Shown here piece by piece: positions 1-12,500 of a stretch of DNA of 64,000 bases (the stretch's first letter is position 1; every line of letters starts with the position of its first letter). Below the pieces are notes generated by a model. The model was given only the letters and a program-made list of their open reading frames with translations, did no database searches and was not told the origin of the DNA. The position numbers and the translations under genes were made by a program. This DNA comes from Parus major (Eukaryota; Chordata; Aves; Passeriformes; Paridae): contig NC_031770.1 in the NCBI RefSeq assembly GCF_001522545.3, forward strand, positions 27,457,652 through 27,521,651, in the 5' to 3' direction.

Positions 1-257
1 ATCTCTCATCTACGTGTTAGCTGGGGTAACCCATGAGCAGAGCTGGGCTGATCTGAGCTGATCATGGAGCAGAAATCACATCTAAATCAGCTGAACACTT
101 GAAGCCTCAGGACACTCTCCTAAGGGTTACTCCTGGCTGGAAACTGCCTGAAACCCCCCAGACAGGAGCTCCTTCTCAAGATGTCTATCTGGGATTGTTG
201 GTGGCAGAGCTGGGGATTGGACAGGCCCCCAGATCCAGCCTTGAAAATTGTTGGCAC
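1..257 (+). mobile_element. 3' part of a class II-type LTR (cut by window edge)
   Basis: This stretch aligns by eye along its length with the downstream half of the LTR at 44723-45260. Shared stretches include CTGATCA, GAGCAGAAATCAC, TTACYCCTGGCTGGA and CTGCCTG. It lacks the TATA box and poly(A) signal, which lie upstream in the complete copy, so only the U5-like end is present. The right limit near 257 is set where the resemblance to the other copy stops (ending GGCACA). A short open frame across it is incidental. Confidence 0.7.
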
Positions 258-2772
258 AGTTTCTGGGGTTTTCTGTTCAATTCAAATATAACAGCCAGAT
301 ATGAAAATTTATATTTCTAGGTACATTTGCATTTGATCCAAATTCTTCTTCTTAAATTGCTTGCTTCTTCCATTATTCCCAAGCTGCTGTTGCAAAATTA
401 CATCTATGAGTTATAGAGGGAAGCTGAGGAAGTACACAGCGGTTCCAAACTTCATATATTGCAGTTACATGATATCACGCATTTAAGAAAGTAAAAAAAA
501 AGAAAAAACATGACAAAAGCAGATCAGTTTTATTATCTTGGCCTTTAGAGATAAATAGGATTCAGATAGTAGGAAGAGCTTTGTACACTAGTTACAAAAT
601 ACTCCTCTGATTCTGTACAATTATGTGACTTTCCTCTTCACAAGTTAGACAAGCTCTCAGCTGATATTTGAAAATGCTTGTTAAAGAGAAGGCACAGACT
701 GGAGAATGGGATGGGTGGATGGTATACTTCAACCACAATTCCAATGAGATAATTGTGGTAACGTTTCAGAAAAGAAATGCCAGAGTGTGAAAAGCAAAAC
801 AACACACTGTAAGAAAATAAATACTTGTGGAATATAAGACCAAATAAAATAAAGAAACAACCTTAAACACAGGAGCAAAAACCCCTGATGAGACAAAGAT
901 TAAAAATATTGTCAAAATCCCATTAATGAGCATAATGTCTGCAGTGTTACCAAGAGCATGACTAGATAGCTGATTAAAACTGGAGAAAATGTCCTTTTCC
1001 TAGGTTTGAATATGCTGTGTGTCAGCCAATTTCAGCCAAAGGCTGTAAAAGCTATATTAGGATACTACCTGAATTTCAACAACAGTGACCTCTTGAATAA
1101 TTGATTTTAAAAGTTCAAGGGTAAGTGTCTTGGCAGCATGAATATTGTTTTTTTTTATGGTAGTTGGCTTTTGCCTGACATGTTCAGAGCTCATTCACCC
1201 TTCTTTTGCACATCACTCAAAAGAGTGATAAAAGCCAGGAACTGACAAGGACTCAGTCTCATACTTAGAGATACTTATGAGTCTGGAGAACATTGGCAAA
1301 CTGGCTCATTGTGATTAAATGTCATGGCTATTTTCTTTTGTTCTGCATTAATGGAATATTTTAAAGTAGTAGAACTTGCAGGTGTTGAAATTTGCTTCTA
1401 GTTACCTTTTTTTTTTTCTAATTTGGGTCTGCTCACCTGAAAAAAAAAAAAAAGACAGCTGTGTCAGGCCTGGGCATGGGATTCTTATATGGTATTGAGA
1501 AATGGAAGAAAGAACAAGTGGGAGAAGTAGAACATTTCAGGATACCTAGTACAGAGTCCACTGTAGCACATGGATCTCTTCAGTAGCTTTTTTCTTTTTT
1601 TCAGTTATACATTGTCACATTTAAGTCAAGAAGATACCATTTGATGTTCTTCTCTAACTTCTCACAGCCAGACAATTTAAACTAGTAATATTTGCTTCAA
1701 GTCTGTTTCAGAGAGAGAGGTTTTCTGACCAGCTTTTTGGAGGAAGTTTTTACTCAGTTTGTTCTTTACCTGTATTCTCTGCTACTACCCAAACTATGGG
1801 TAATGGAAAATGGGTAAATGATCTGTTGTGAGCAGTTATCGCTATCAATAGGCTCAGTGTGTTGCAGGAGACAGAGCTATATAAAGGGCTGTACTTAAAC
1901 TGCATTTAGCAGAAGAAATGCCATCTTCTAGTATAAAGTGTTTCATTGTTCATGGACTCAATAATGCTGTAATTGCTATTCACTGCAAATAAGCTTCTTG
2001 AATTCAGTGCATAGTACAGCTCAACTCATGCTGGAGACAATTTTTCTTCCAGCATAGACACCACCACCCCATTAGGAATCACAGCTGAAATCTGTTTGGG
2101 CTTATATAGATAAACTATAAGGGAAAAGGAGAGAAAGAGAGAGAAAGAAGATGTGGATCTGTAATTACAAGTGGCAGAAAGATGTGGTTAAATTCATTGG
2201 GCAGCAATACCAGCAGATATCTGCAGAATTTCTTGTCTGTAAACATTGTCTGAATTAATCACAAGGAGAGACAGTGTAATAACTGCATTTTATTAAAGCT
2301 GAACAAAAGACTATGACACTGTTCTGAATAAATGAGCTAACTGTAATTTCACCCACTTCCCTGAGATCTCAGAAATAGCCAAAATGTCTCATAAATTGTA
2401 CTGGACAGAAGCAGATGATAGGGGAAGACCTGCAGAACCTCCACATGAGCTACTTAGGGAATTGGGTCTTGAGTGGGAGCAATACTTAAGCCAGCAGACC
2501 TGGTCCACCTCTTGCATTTCTGTTTTCTTTTGAGTAGGCATTGAAAAAATGTTCATTTGCTTACAAAGGCAGCATCTTTTCTCTTCAGATTGTCTTCAAA
2601 AAATAAAAGCTCCTGTCATGTCAATATTTTTTTATTTTTTTAAAAGTAATATTTTTATTACTTTTAAAGAAGTAAAATACTGTAAGAATATGAGGAACCA
2701 TTTTAATAAAGGATCAGAAAAGAATAAGTGCTCTTATCTTTTGCATTAATGAGTTTAAGGTATGGGAAATTC

Positions 2773-2800
2773 TGTATGTGTGAATAAATTCACACATACA
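2773..2800. repeat. 28-bp perfect palindrome with 13-bp arms
   Basis: The left arm TGTATGTGTGAAT is followed by AA and then its exact reverse complement ATTCACACATACA. The arms are perfect and do not extend further. It could form a hairpin. No flanking target duplication or transposon ends were seen. Confidence 0.9.
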
Positions 2801-2894
2801 TAAAGTAGGCTAACATATTTCCAACATATTTTTTCTTTGTTTAAGAGATATTGCAAGAAAGTAGGGTATTAACTGGGAGATTGGTTATACAGAA

Positions 2895-2961
2895 GATATA
2901 GATATAGAAATATAGATATAGAAACATGTAGATATATGACAGAAATAGATATAGATATATG
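2895..2961 (+). repeat. Imperfect GATATA-type microsatellite
   Basis: A run of degenerate GATATA and GAAATATA units, interrupted by ACATGTA and GACAGAA. The units are no longer in phase throughout, so this is an old, decayed simple repeat. Confidence 0.75.
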
Positions 2962-5900
2962 CAGGTATTGGCAGAGATATCAATATTCTGAGTGTGTACA
3001 CCTCTCTATGTGTACCTGTAGCATATAGGAATGTACTGAGTTTTTGTCTGAAACCAGTTCAAAATCTAGTGTGTCTTGCTGAAGCATTTCTCTGTCTTGT
3101 TTCTCTTGTATCACTCAGGCTATTCAAGACCTGTGTCTCCAGAAATCTCCAGCAAAACCAGTCTCTGAGCAGCCTCTGACATTATTATCAGTTTTCAGGC
3201 CTATTTCTTGTCAAGTTCCAGAGGCATTTCCTTGTGCAACACCTGCATTTTGAACCCTTTTAAGGGCTGTAGAGCATTATATTTAGCATCTTATTTCTTC
3301 AGCAACATTTTACCTTATGAAACCCATAACAGGCCAAAACTGTCAAAGTACAGCACTCTGCCTCTCTGTGAATGTGGCAAGAAAAGACTGAAGCCCATTA
3401 GGGAGAAAACACACTTTCTGTCATGTATACAGATAGTTTGAATTGTAATCTATGCTGTGAAACTCTGATCCAAGAGCTCTTGCTTTTTTTTCAATTAGAT
3501 GTTAAAAAGAAGCAGCAATCTTCTCTCATGATGCACAGAACACTGATACCAATCACAAGTATTTAGGGGCATCTTTAGCATGTTATTTACAGCTGCTGTA
3601 AATATGTATGTTTGCTGGGTTGGCTACATTTTACATTTGGGAAGAGATATTTAATTTCTCTGATTTATTCCAACTGACTGGCTTTCTCCTCTTTTAAACA
3701 ATTGCACACAAAGTGGCTTGTATCAACAGACTACACAGGCCATATACCTTAACTAACACTGTGGGTCAACCTACCACACAATCTACCAGTGTTTTACAGA
3801 GGCACATAAGATCGAGATCCTTGCCAAGGAAGCAGTCTATATCGTTGCCAGGTATTTCTAATAATGTCTTCCTGATTCAGCCTTCCCCATGTTAGAGGTC
3901 CATCAGTAACAAAGATCATGGCTTTCTGTGAAAGTGAGACTGATAAGTGCAGTGGTCAGCATAAATAAGTATATAAAACAATATTAAAGGTCTGATTCAC
4001 TTTCAGTGACATTGAGCTAAATGAGAAATAAATAGGCTGATATTTATAGATTTGCCCAAGGGAATAAAGGCTGTGGTAATAGGTTGCATGTATTCATTGA
4101 CTCCTTTTTGAAGTTTTGTCTGGAATATTGTGCCATTAGATTTAATTTTCATGTGTTGTTGTATAGGCTGGTAAAGAGAGTGATAGAAAATACTGCAAGG
4201 TGTTCATGATGACTTTAAGGATACAGACTGTAAACGGATTAGGATATAAACAGTATGAAGAGAACCAAATCTGTGTCAGTATGCTCATAGCAATTCCAGC
4301 AGATTTGACTTGCGTAAGTAGCCAAAGCTTTATGCCACACCACTCCCTTTCTTCAAATGTTTGTTTGACAAAGATTCAGTATTCTTTTGCAGGATGGTGC
4401 CCTCATTGCTTTGTATGGAACAAGAACTGACTGATGATGACTTCTGTCACCCCAGCCATCACTGCAGTAAATTAAAAACCCAAGCGATAGCATTGAAATA
4501 AATTTGATCTGCCTCTTGCTGCAGAGACTGCACAAGAACATGTTGGGAGAAGTAAGATATGCTGTACAAGTTAGAGCTCAGAAAATTTCCAGGAGCGCTT
4601 GCCAGTATCACTCTATATGCTAAATTTGTGCAAACACAGCAGTTAAGAAGTTGTACTCCAATTAAAGTGTTGTTTGACAAGATGAACGCATTCTGCTGTC
4701 CCCTCTTATCTTGTGAATGCTTTATCTCTGAAGAAGAAGAGTGGATATTCTCTCTTTCAGATCCACCCCAGCTCGTGTTAGACTTAGCACTCAGAATACA
4801 TCAGAACTGAGGAAAAAATGTGAGTCCCCTTCCTCCGAGGACAGAAATGTGACAAGAACCCCTCCGACTTCAGAGTTGAGGGTTGTAATACTGAAATTAA
4901 TGATGAAGAAATACTTTTTCAGTCATATATATATATTTTTAGTATAACCTAAGAGCAATGGAAATATGGCCTAAGCCTCACCAACACTTCCATGTCACAC
5001 ATGGCTTTTCTCACAATTTTTCTTACATTCAGTGCCCCAATATGCAGGTGAACAACACAGCAGCTCTGGGAATTCCCAGGACCTTTTCCCAAAAACAGCA
5101 TTGGGAATTGTCAAACTCCAGGATCTGAATGAGGGAAACACCAAGTGTTTAACATCTTTCGAATGCTAGAAACTCAATGTCACTACAATTGTGGTTTCTC
5201 AACAGGAGCATCTAACGGTTAGATAGTTGCAGATACTTAGTCTTCTGAAAAATACAACTATTTTACTTCTCTAATATTTTGATTACATCCACCCTTCTGT
5301 TTCTCACTCTATTTTTGTATCCCTAAAAAATTACCCATTGTGGATGTATGTGTTTTGACTTTGTTGGAATTGATATGAAATCAAATGAGACATTAAGAAA
5401 ATCAAGAGAGAGCCCTGTTTCTGTCAGTGACAGAAATGACTTCATAAATAATTTTCTGTAACGGCCCCATCAATAGCTATAGTTATACTTCTCCTGCAGC
5501 AGCTTTGAGTTTAGTGTGTCTGAAAGCATTGATCCTTGTTGTGAAGTTCTTACTTTCTAAAGTCTGAATTTTTAAAAAAGTAGTTAATCCAAATTGATTT
5601 TAATATAAGTTAGTACTAAATCCTTCTGGGAGTCTGAACCTAAATGCCTGGGAAGAGTCAGTAGTTGTACACTTATCCCGAACAAATATTCCATTTGTTC
5701 CCTTGTTTTTCCTTCTTCTTGATTTACTATATTGGAAACTAATTCAAGGTTTTGCTAGTCCTATTACTAAGCAGCTCCTGCATAATAGTTTTTAAACATT
5801 TGAAGTACAAAAAGGAAGCTTGGCACCTGAGGGGAAGTAGTGCAGGAGCAGCAGTGGCATCATTCAGCCTTCTCACACAGGAAGGGAACTGAAATTTTGC

Positions 5901-7899
5901 TAACAGACTGCCAGATATGCAGCCTCAGTACCAGAAAAAGCACTTATTATAAGGCAACCTTTGCAATTCCCAAGGCCTTTAACATACATATTGCAAAGAG
6001 AGTACATGTCAATGGTGGATATGAGGCAGGGAGTCCAAGAAAATCCAAACTTTTTAATCCAAACTACAAAAAACTATTGCAATAGTTCCTTCCAGCTGCT
6101 AGCAGTCTTCAGCACCCTCTTCACGCACTGCTGCCATTATAGAGAGTTTAGAGTATGGATAAGTTAGCACTGGTGGAAAATGTGTTGGACTGGCAGATTC
6201 CACTCATGAATCTTTGTCTGTGTCACCTCATTGTTCCTACCCTTGTGTGGTCGTATAAATTCCTCTATAAAGGCCTTACTCAAGATGATGATTTATACGT
6301 CTCTTGTCATGGACTCGCAGCTTTTGAAAGATAATTGCAAATGTTTAGAACAGAGATCCCAGCCCGGAGACAAAGGATAAAACACATTCAGTTGAGCAGT
6401 TCCTCCAGACTGATCAAAGCTGTTTTCTGAATTATGCAGATACAATGGTCTTTCTTAAATTGTCCTTCCTCACACAACTGCATCCATCAAGGAGCACAAT
6501 GGTCCCAAAAGATGGCTGTTAAGCTTATAATTTTTGTAAGATGAATTCAGGGAGCAGTCTCTACATAGCTTTGTGTTTGCTACTGTGGGACATCTGACTG
6601 AAAGTCTTTTTGTTGCCATATTCTGATTTGTCAGCCTTATATTTTTCTACTTGGGTTTCTTCAAGTGGATAATTTGTTCTGTAACTGTCAATTTTATGTA
6701 GAGACTAATAATCTGAGTTAATTTTCTTGGTGCATGTGCTAGATAAGGATGAAGACATGCCAAGCAAGTCTTGTGACTTTTTCCCGAGAGGTCAGATATC
6801 CTCTTGTGTCAAAGAAATGGTGTCTCCAAGGACATTTAACAAATAGTCACTGAAAAATAATTTTGTACTGAGTTTCTAAATGCTCTCTTCTCTGCTTTGA
6901 TGTCACAGGAGGTTTAGTTTGGGGTTGTGACATACTCATCTCATACACTTGCATAGCCACATAGTCATGTCATTTTGAGTCAGGGACATACCAGAGAGTA
7001 GGATCAACCTCTTTTTGTGGAAGAAGAAGGGATAGATTTTTCTAGAAAGAATCATGAAGCACAGTGCAGAAGCAGCTCTTTGATTCTGAAACCCCAGCTG
7101 TGAGAGAAGATATATATATATATCAATTGACTGCACACATCCTCCCACAAATGGAGAAGTGCAAAAATGTTTGAGGCACGGATTACCATCTTATTTCAAA
7201 TCTGTATAGTCAGAAAAAGTATAAATAAATGTGTGGCCTTTGCACTTGACTTCCCTGCTCTTTTGTTCCCTATAATGTGCATCCAGTATCTGGGATTATC
7301 AATGACAGGGATGAGGAGGAATGCTACAGGTCATTGCTTAATTACATGCTATAGACAAGGATAAAGCTCAGTGAATCCACAGACCAAGAAAAGTAGGCCT
7401 GCTGTGTACATTTAGGCCTACATTTTTATGACAACATTTTAATTCAGAAATGACCTATTGATCTCAAGAAAATTAATGACAAAGTACGGTATTGATTTTG
7501 GTTTAAATCAATGGAAAACTTCCTGCTCCCTCTGAAGAAAAAGAAGGCCAATTCAATTTTTAAAAAGTTCTAGAAAACACCAGACATAGCTGTCAAGTGT
7601 AATGGTCTCTCCTCACACCAGGAGAGAGGATTAAATCACTTCTTACTTTGAAAATTAATTCATTTTTTATCTTCAAAGCAAAAGGAAAGTCAATGTAAAA
7701 CAACTCCACTGATTTCAGCAGTCCTTGCACTGTCCCTGAATTATAATTTTTTATATAGAACTTTTTCATAAGGAAGATTACAATTAAAGCAGTAGCCTGT
7801 ATTAAGCCATTCCTGAGTACCTATGTGTCTCTGATGGGCATTCCAAAGTGGTGTTTTATTTTCTCACGTGCAATCTCTATACATGCTATCACATGACAT

Positions 7900-8130
7900 A
7901 AATTACTTTGACTTATGCACAGGATGAGAAGAAACAGAATTACATTGCAGGAGGGATAGTTAAGTCTAAATATTAGGAAAAATTCTGAAATATAAAATTT
8001 AAGGACAAACTGTATAAGGAGGAAGAAACATTTGTAGTCTCAAACACTTAAAGAACAATCTAGACAAAGGTCTGACATGAACAATTTAAATGGATATTAA
8101 TCATCCTCAGGAAAGCAAGATAAACTAAGG
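7900..8130 (+). mobile_element. Ancient CR1 LINE 3' fragment
   Basis: The order of words resembles the terminal part of old amniote CR1 elements: a GCAGGAGGGA-like segment, 'AAATATTAGGAAAAATTCTGA', and a tail of the type 'CACTTAAAGAACAATCTAGACAAA'. Divergence is high and no reading frame survives. Recognition rests on memory of the family consensus; a repeat-library alignment would settle it. Confidence 0.45.
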
Positions 8131-8883
8131 GACCTTTTCTTATCTTTTCCAGCTTTACTTTTTATATCTATGAATTTCTTTTCAGGATGATGGAATTATC
8201 AATTTTAGTTGGCAGCTCTTTGACTTAATCCAAATTTTGGGGAAACCTGCATTCACTAACAGAGTTGATGGATTGTTCTTATTTAAGTAGTTTACTATTT
8301 TCATCTTCTATGGAAACAGCAGAAGAAGAGAGCACTTATGTGGCATGCTGAGTTAAGTCGGTGTCGTTGCCTAACTAGAGCTTGGGGTTACTCTGCTCTG
8401 ACCCAACAGTTCTTGCTGTTGCAAGCATTCTGTCATGAGCTCTTACTCTACTTCTCTCTCACTGGGACTAAACAAACTTTATAAATTCAGATGGCAGCAG
8501 ATCACTCAAGTGGACCAAAAAAATTGTAAAAACTTTGGAATAAAAATAAAAAATCTGAAATAAGACCTCAAGCTACATCTTCCCAGTCCACAACTTGCAA
8601 TAAATCTGTAGAAAAAAATTCTCATTTCTAGCCACTTAAAGAAAAGGCAGATAATTGACAAAGGATCAAAAAAAATAAAAAAAAAAGAAAAGAAAAAAAA
8701 AGAAAAAATGGAAAAAAAGGAAAAAACAGACATTCTTTATTCTCGCTTATCCAAATGTGTTATCTTTTACTTAGCAATAGTGTAGTGGATTTTTTCCATC
8801 ATCTCACACCATAATTCAATGGCACATTACAAACTTGAAAAGAAACTATTACGTGCATACAGTAGTAAGTTAATTCTGACATC
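8131..8883. other. Non-coding interval with A-rich tract
   Basis: No gene was seen. The main feature is an A-rich low-complexity tract at about 8667-8728, broken by single G and T residues. The rest is AT-rich sequence without recognised repeats. Confidence 0.55.
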
Positions 8884-8889
8884 AGAAGC

Positions 8890-9506
8890 TGTCTCTTTAT
8901 GGACTTTTTGATTTGGGTTCTTTTTCCTTTGAACTGAAGATTGATGAGACGGGAGGCGAGTTTTTTCTCTCGTTCGTTCTCAGTTGTTTATTTTTTCTTA
9001 TCAGCATTACAAGGTACAAGGAGCTATGTGCACTATGATAGTAAAGGGGTAAAATGGCTAACAAAGATCTTCTTCAAGGTCTTTTATATGTCCATTTACC
9101 CAATTAAAGGGTGCCAACTAAGTTATTTTTATTAGTGACCCAATGACCCAACACCTTTGTGCTGCACTGCGGCATTTTCTACCCAATCACCTACTACTAC
9201 CCAAAAACCCCTAGGAAAGAACATGAAGAAGAAAGAAGAAGGACAAGAGACAACACCCTAAATCCTCCATCTTGTCCCCTGCTCTCTAAACTACCTTAAA
9301 CTCTAAACCTCTACCCATTCACCCAGTGATTCAAGAAACTTTCTAATCTACACACACTTTTCCTATCTAATTTTAGCATTTGTTCTCATGTATCACCATG
9401 AAAACATGCCCATGAATTTCATATTATATGAAATTCAGTGTTTCTTTGAATTCTAAAACTAAGTATTAAAAACAAGGGCATACACACTGTATCTCAGACT
9501 CCAACA
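8890..9506 (-). mobile_element. Solo LTR, class II (ERVK-type), copy 1
   Basis: A 617-bp LTR with TG...CA ends, flanked by a perfect 6-bp target duplication AGAAGC (8884-8889 and 9507-9512). Read on the minus strand it has a TATA box (ATATAAAA, complement of 9082-9089). About 90 bp downstream is an AATAAA signal (complement of 8987-8992), followed by a U5 of about 95 bp. No internal retroviral sequence adjoins it, so it is a solo LTR from LTR-LTR recombination. It differs from the copy at 16319-16938 by about ten substitutions and two small indels. The 64-residue open frame on the plus strand runs antisense to the LTR and is not taken as a gene. Confidence 0.93.
9414..9436. promoter_or_regulatory. 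23-bp perfect dyad in the U3 of the LTR
   Basis: GAATTTCATAT, a central T, and the exact reverse complement ATATGAAATTC. It lies about 70 bp inside the LTR's 5' end on the minus strand, and it is intact in the second copy at 16846-16868. A dyad in U3 may bind a dimeric factor; that role is inference. Confidence 0.6.
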
Positions 9507-9512
9507 AGAAGC

Positions 9513-12500
9513 AACTCTGGTAGACAGCACATGCAAAATGTATTCTCAAAAAACAATCTATAGTGCTTTTAGTAGGATGGATTTAGCTTATTTTGTACCA
9601 GGGAGTTCAGGTAATAACTGAGGAGGAGAAAGAATAGGTTTTGAGGGCGAATGCGTGAATTCTCCTTATAAATATCACAAACCTATTGAGCCATCTGAGG
9701 AATGGTCCTAGTCATACACCTGACAGTGCTGAGTTTACCAGTCAGCAACCTTTCCCACAGAGTTGCAAGTCAACTGAACTTATTATCACTGAGCCATGAG
9801 ACCATTCGCATTTTTATATCTGAGCCCAAGCCGAGATATCCCTGCAGCCCAAACATCTTCTTTCTGGGTACATTAATTTGACCACCCACTTCACATATTT
9901 ACTCATCCAAAAAGAAAGACTACCTTATGCTATCACAGATCCTATTTCAGTGCACACACACATGCACACACATATTTTAGACCAAGAGAAACTCCACTGC
10001 CTGCTTAATTAATATAAAAATCCTTCAGTCATTACTGTACTGAAGGGAGCTGCTTGTCCTAACTGTTGAAATTAATGATGTTGAACTTATTTATTTGCAT
10101 TGCAATGGTGTTTAGAGACTTCAGGAAAAAAAAACACAAGGTTTTATTGTGCCAGGCAATGTAGAGCTATTTAATAAAAGACAAGCCTTACAGCAAACAA
10201 TCAATCAAGCTCACAATCAATAAAGAGAAGTAAAAGATGGGAGAAAATATTCCTATCAAATTTCAGCTTTCAAATGCAATATCCATTTGGAGCCATCACC
10301 TGAATGAAATCTAAGATCTGAAAGGCTACTTATATTGTTTGTATCCATAAATATTTATGGCAATTTAACCTCAAAATTCCCATGTTCTCAGGGCTTTATA
10401 TATGCATTCAGCACAAAGGGAATTCAGCATGCATATCTGAGGGCATAATGGTTTGAGTAATCAATTCTGTATTCCCTTCAAAGACCTATAGCACCATTTA
10501 ATTGAATCCTCTGCTTTGTATCAAAATGCTAGTAATGTATACAGGGACATATAGCTTCTTGCTAAAGGCTTGCCATGTCTGTTTTATTGTATCCTCTGCT
10601 TTCTTCCAGACTCTAAAATACCACCTGCCACTCCAGACAGCTGTGAGAGTCCTCATGAAATTTTAAAAATAATAATATTTATTATTTTGAAATTTATGAC
10701 ATGCTATATATTAGATGTAAATAAATAATGCTTGAGTCTTTCCTTTTGCCTTCTGCTCCCTGATATATTACAGTTTATATACTCCAACTCATCTAGATCC
10801 TAAACTGAAGGACTTGAAATTTTCTTTTTATCCATGGTGGCCGTGAAGTTTGTGTGATCCTGTGACTCCAGGAACTGAGACTCTCAAGGGAAAATATAGA
10901 TTATCAAGAAACTTAAAAGAAAATTGTCCTAACTGCATCATTCAGAAAGTTGAATCTGAATAGGTTCTTTACATCTAACTGTACAGTTATAATTTTACAG
11001 TCTTGTTTTAATTATTCAAGTTATTAATGACTGATGGTTTTTCTGCATTTATTATATAATTCAGATATTTTCAAAGAAAAAACAGCTTGGACTAGTGAAC
11101 CCTTTTAAACCTTTAATGTAAATGTAAACTCCCACTCACCAATCTATGTCATTAACTGTGCCAGAACTGCTATATGTAATTGGCTGGGGCAGGATAGCTC
11201 ACAAAACTGTTATTCCTTGTTAATGTCCTGTTAACAGAACACTGTTTAAGTGAAGTATTGGTTAATATACTCACTGTGAGGGTTCTGCATCTTGCAGAAG
11301 CACAGTATGTTGCCAAATACGTTGTATTCCCATTTCAGGTAGAAAGGGAAAAAAACTCTTTTCCTTAGGAGCAATAGTCTAATGCCAGTAAAATAGAGAA
11401 AAAAAACCTCTAATCCTCATGGATCAATCTTTTGTTCTAGACATTCTTTTGTGTACTTTGACACAAGGGTGAACAAAATTACAGTGAAATTTTCATGAGT
11501 GATGGAATCTAGGGATTATATCTATCACAAAGTCAGATTCAGAGACAAAGAAAGTAACCAAAGAAAAATTTTTCAATACATTGGTATTCTCAATATGTGA
11601 AACCAGTGGAAGTGTTGCTTAAATGCTGATTGTGTTACCTGGTTTAGAAATAGAGTTAAAATCATTTATACAAGAAACAAAGAAATTATAACTGTTATAA
11701 AAAGAGAATTCATAAACCAGAAATTTTCTATACTTTAAGTATTTTTTTTCTGCCAAAGACACTGAAATCCTAGAGTTCCACACAGACTACAATATTCCAT
11801 AAAACTTCCATTTGAAATACTTCTATATAAAATTTTCAGCTGAAATAGGATTACTCAAAATTTTCAGATGGCAAAATCAATTTCTCTAATCCAAATGTAC
11901 AGTTTAAAAATCCACAATTTTCCTTAAAAAGGAGAGAAATAATTAAAAAAACTCCTGATACATTGAAACAAACTGCCTTTAGATCATTAGAATATGTGAT
12001 CTTAAATTCCATTTAACTGCAGTGTAAACAATTCATTATTTAGCAACACTGAGATTCAGAAGTACTTGGGGACACTGTAATTGGCTTCTGTGCTTGTAGT
12101 GAGCTGGGGGAATAGTTTTTAAAGAACCTAAATAAACTAGTCTAATCTGCTTAGAATGTGAGGCTTATTATTCAAAACAATTTCACTCTCTTTTGCAGCG
12201 TGACCAGTGGCTTTTTCTGTGAGTTATCAAGTCTCCCAGACTCCTCATCTCTCAGGATCTGGGACTTCACTTGGGCTGTGCCAGAGATAATGCCTGGAAG
12301 TCTGCAATAGAGACTGAGTATCTCATGAGCGCCAGGAGAAAGTACATACACAGAACCACCAGCTCATCAGTCAATAAATCTGCTGTTGTTCATTACTAGT
12401 TTGGTTTTGCAGAGTTCTATGGATTTTATTTCCAAAGGAATGAATCAGCAGCAGTGATGTAAAAACATACCTGTTTCTTCCACTGAGGAAAAACAGAAGG

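Larger units (their letters stand above)
258..7899. other. AT-rich non-coding DNA, nothing recognised
   Basis: No coding region, RNA gene or clear mobile element was recognised. The open frames here are 60-83 codons, overlap on both strands, and show no known motif. Small simple-sequence features are present: an A-run at 1441-1453, a purine-rich tract near 2120-2150, a GATATA-type tract at 2895-2961, a palindrome at 2773-2800 and an AT run near 7110. Diverged repeats below my recognition level may remain. Confidence 0.5.

Noticed and set aside
8941..9135. Pair of matching 64-residue frames (also 16369-16563)
   Set aside because: They match because the LTRs are copies of each other; they are antisense to the LTR and have no coding support.
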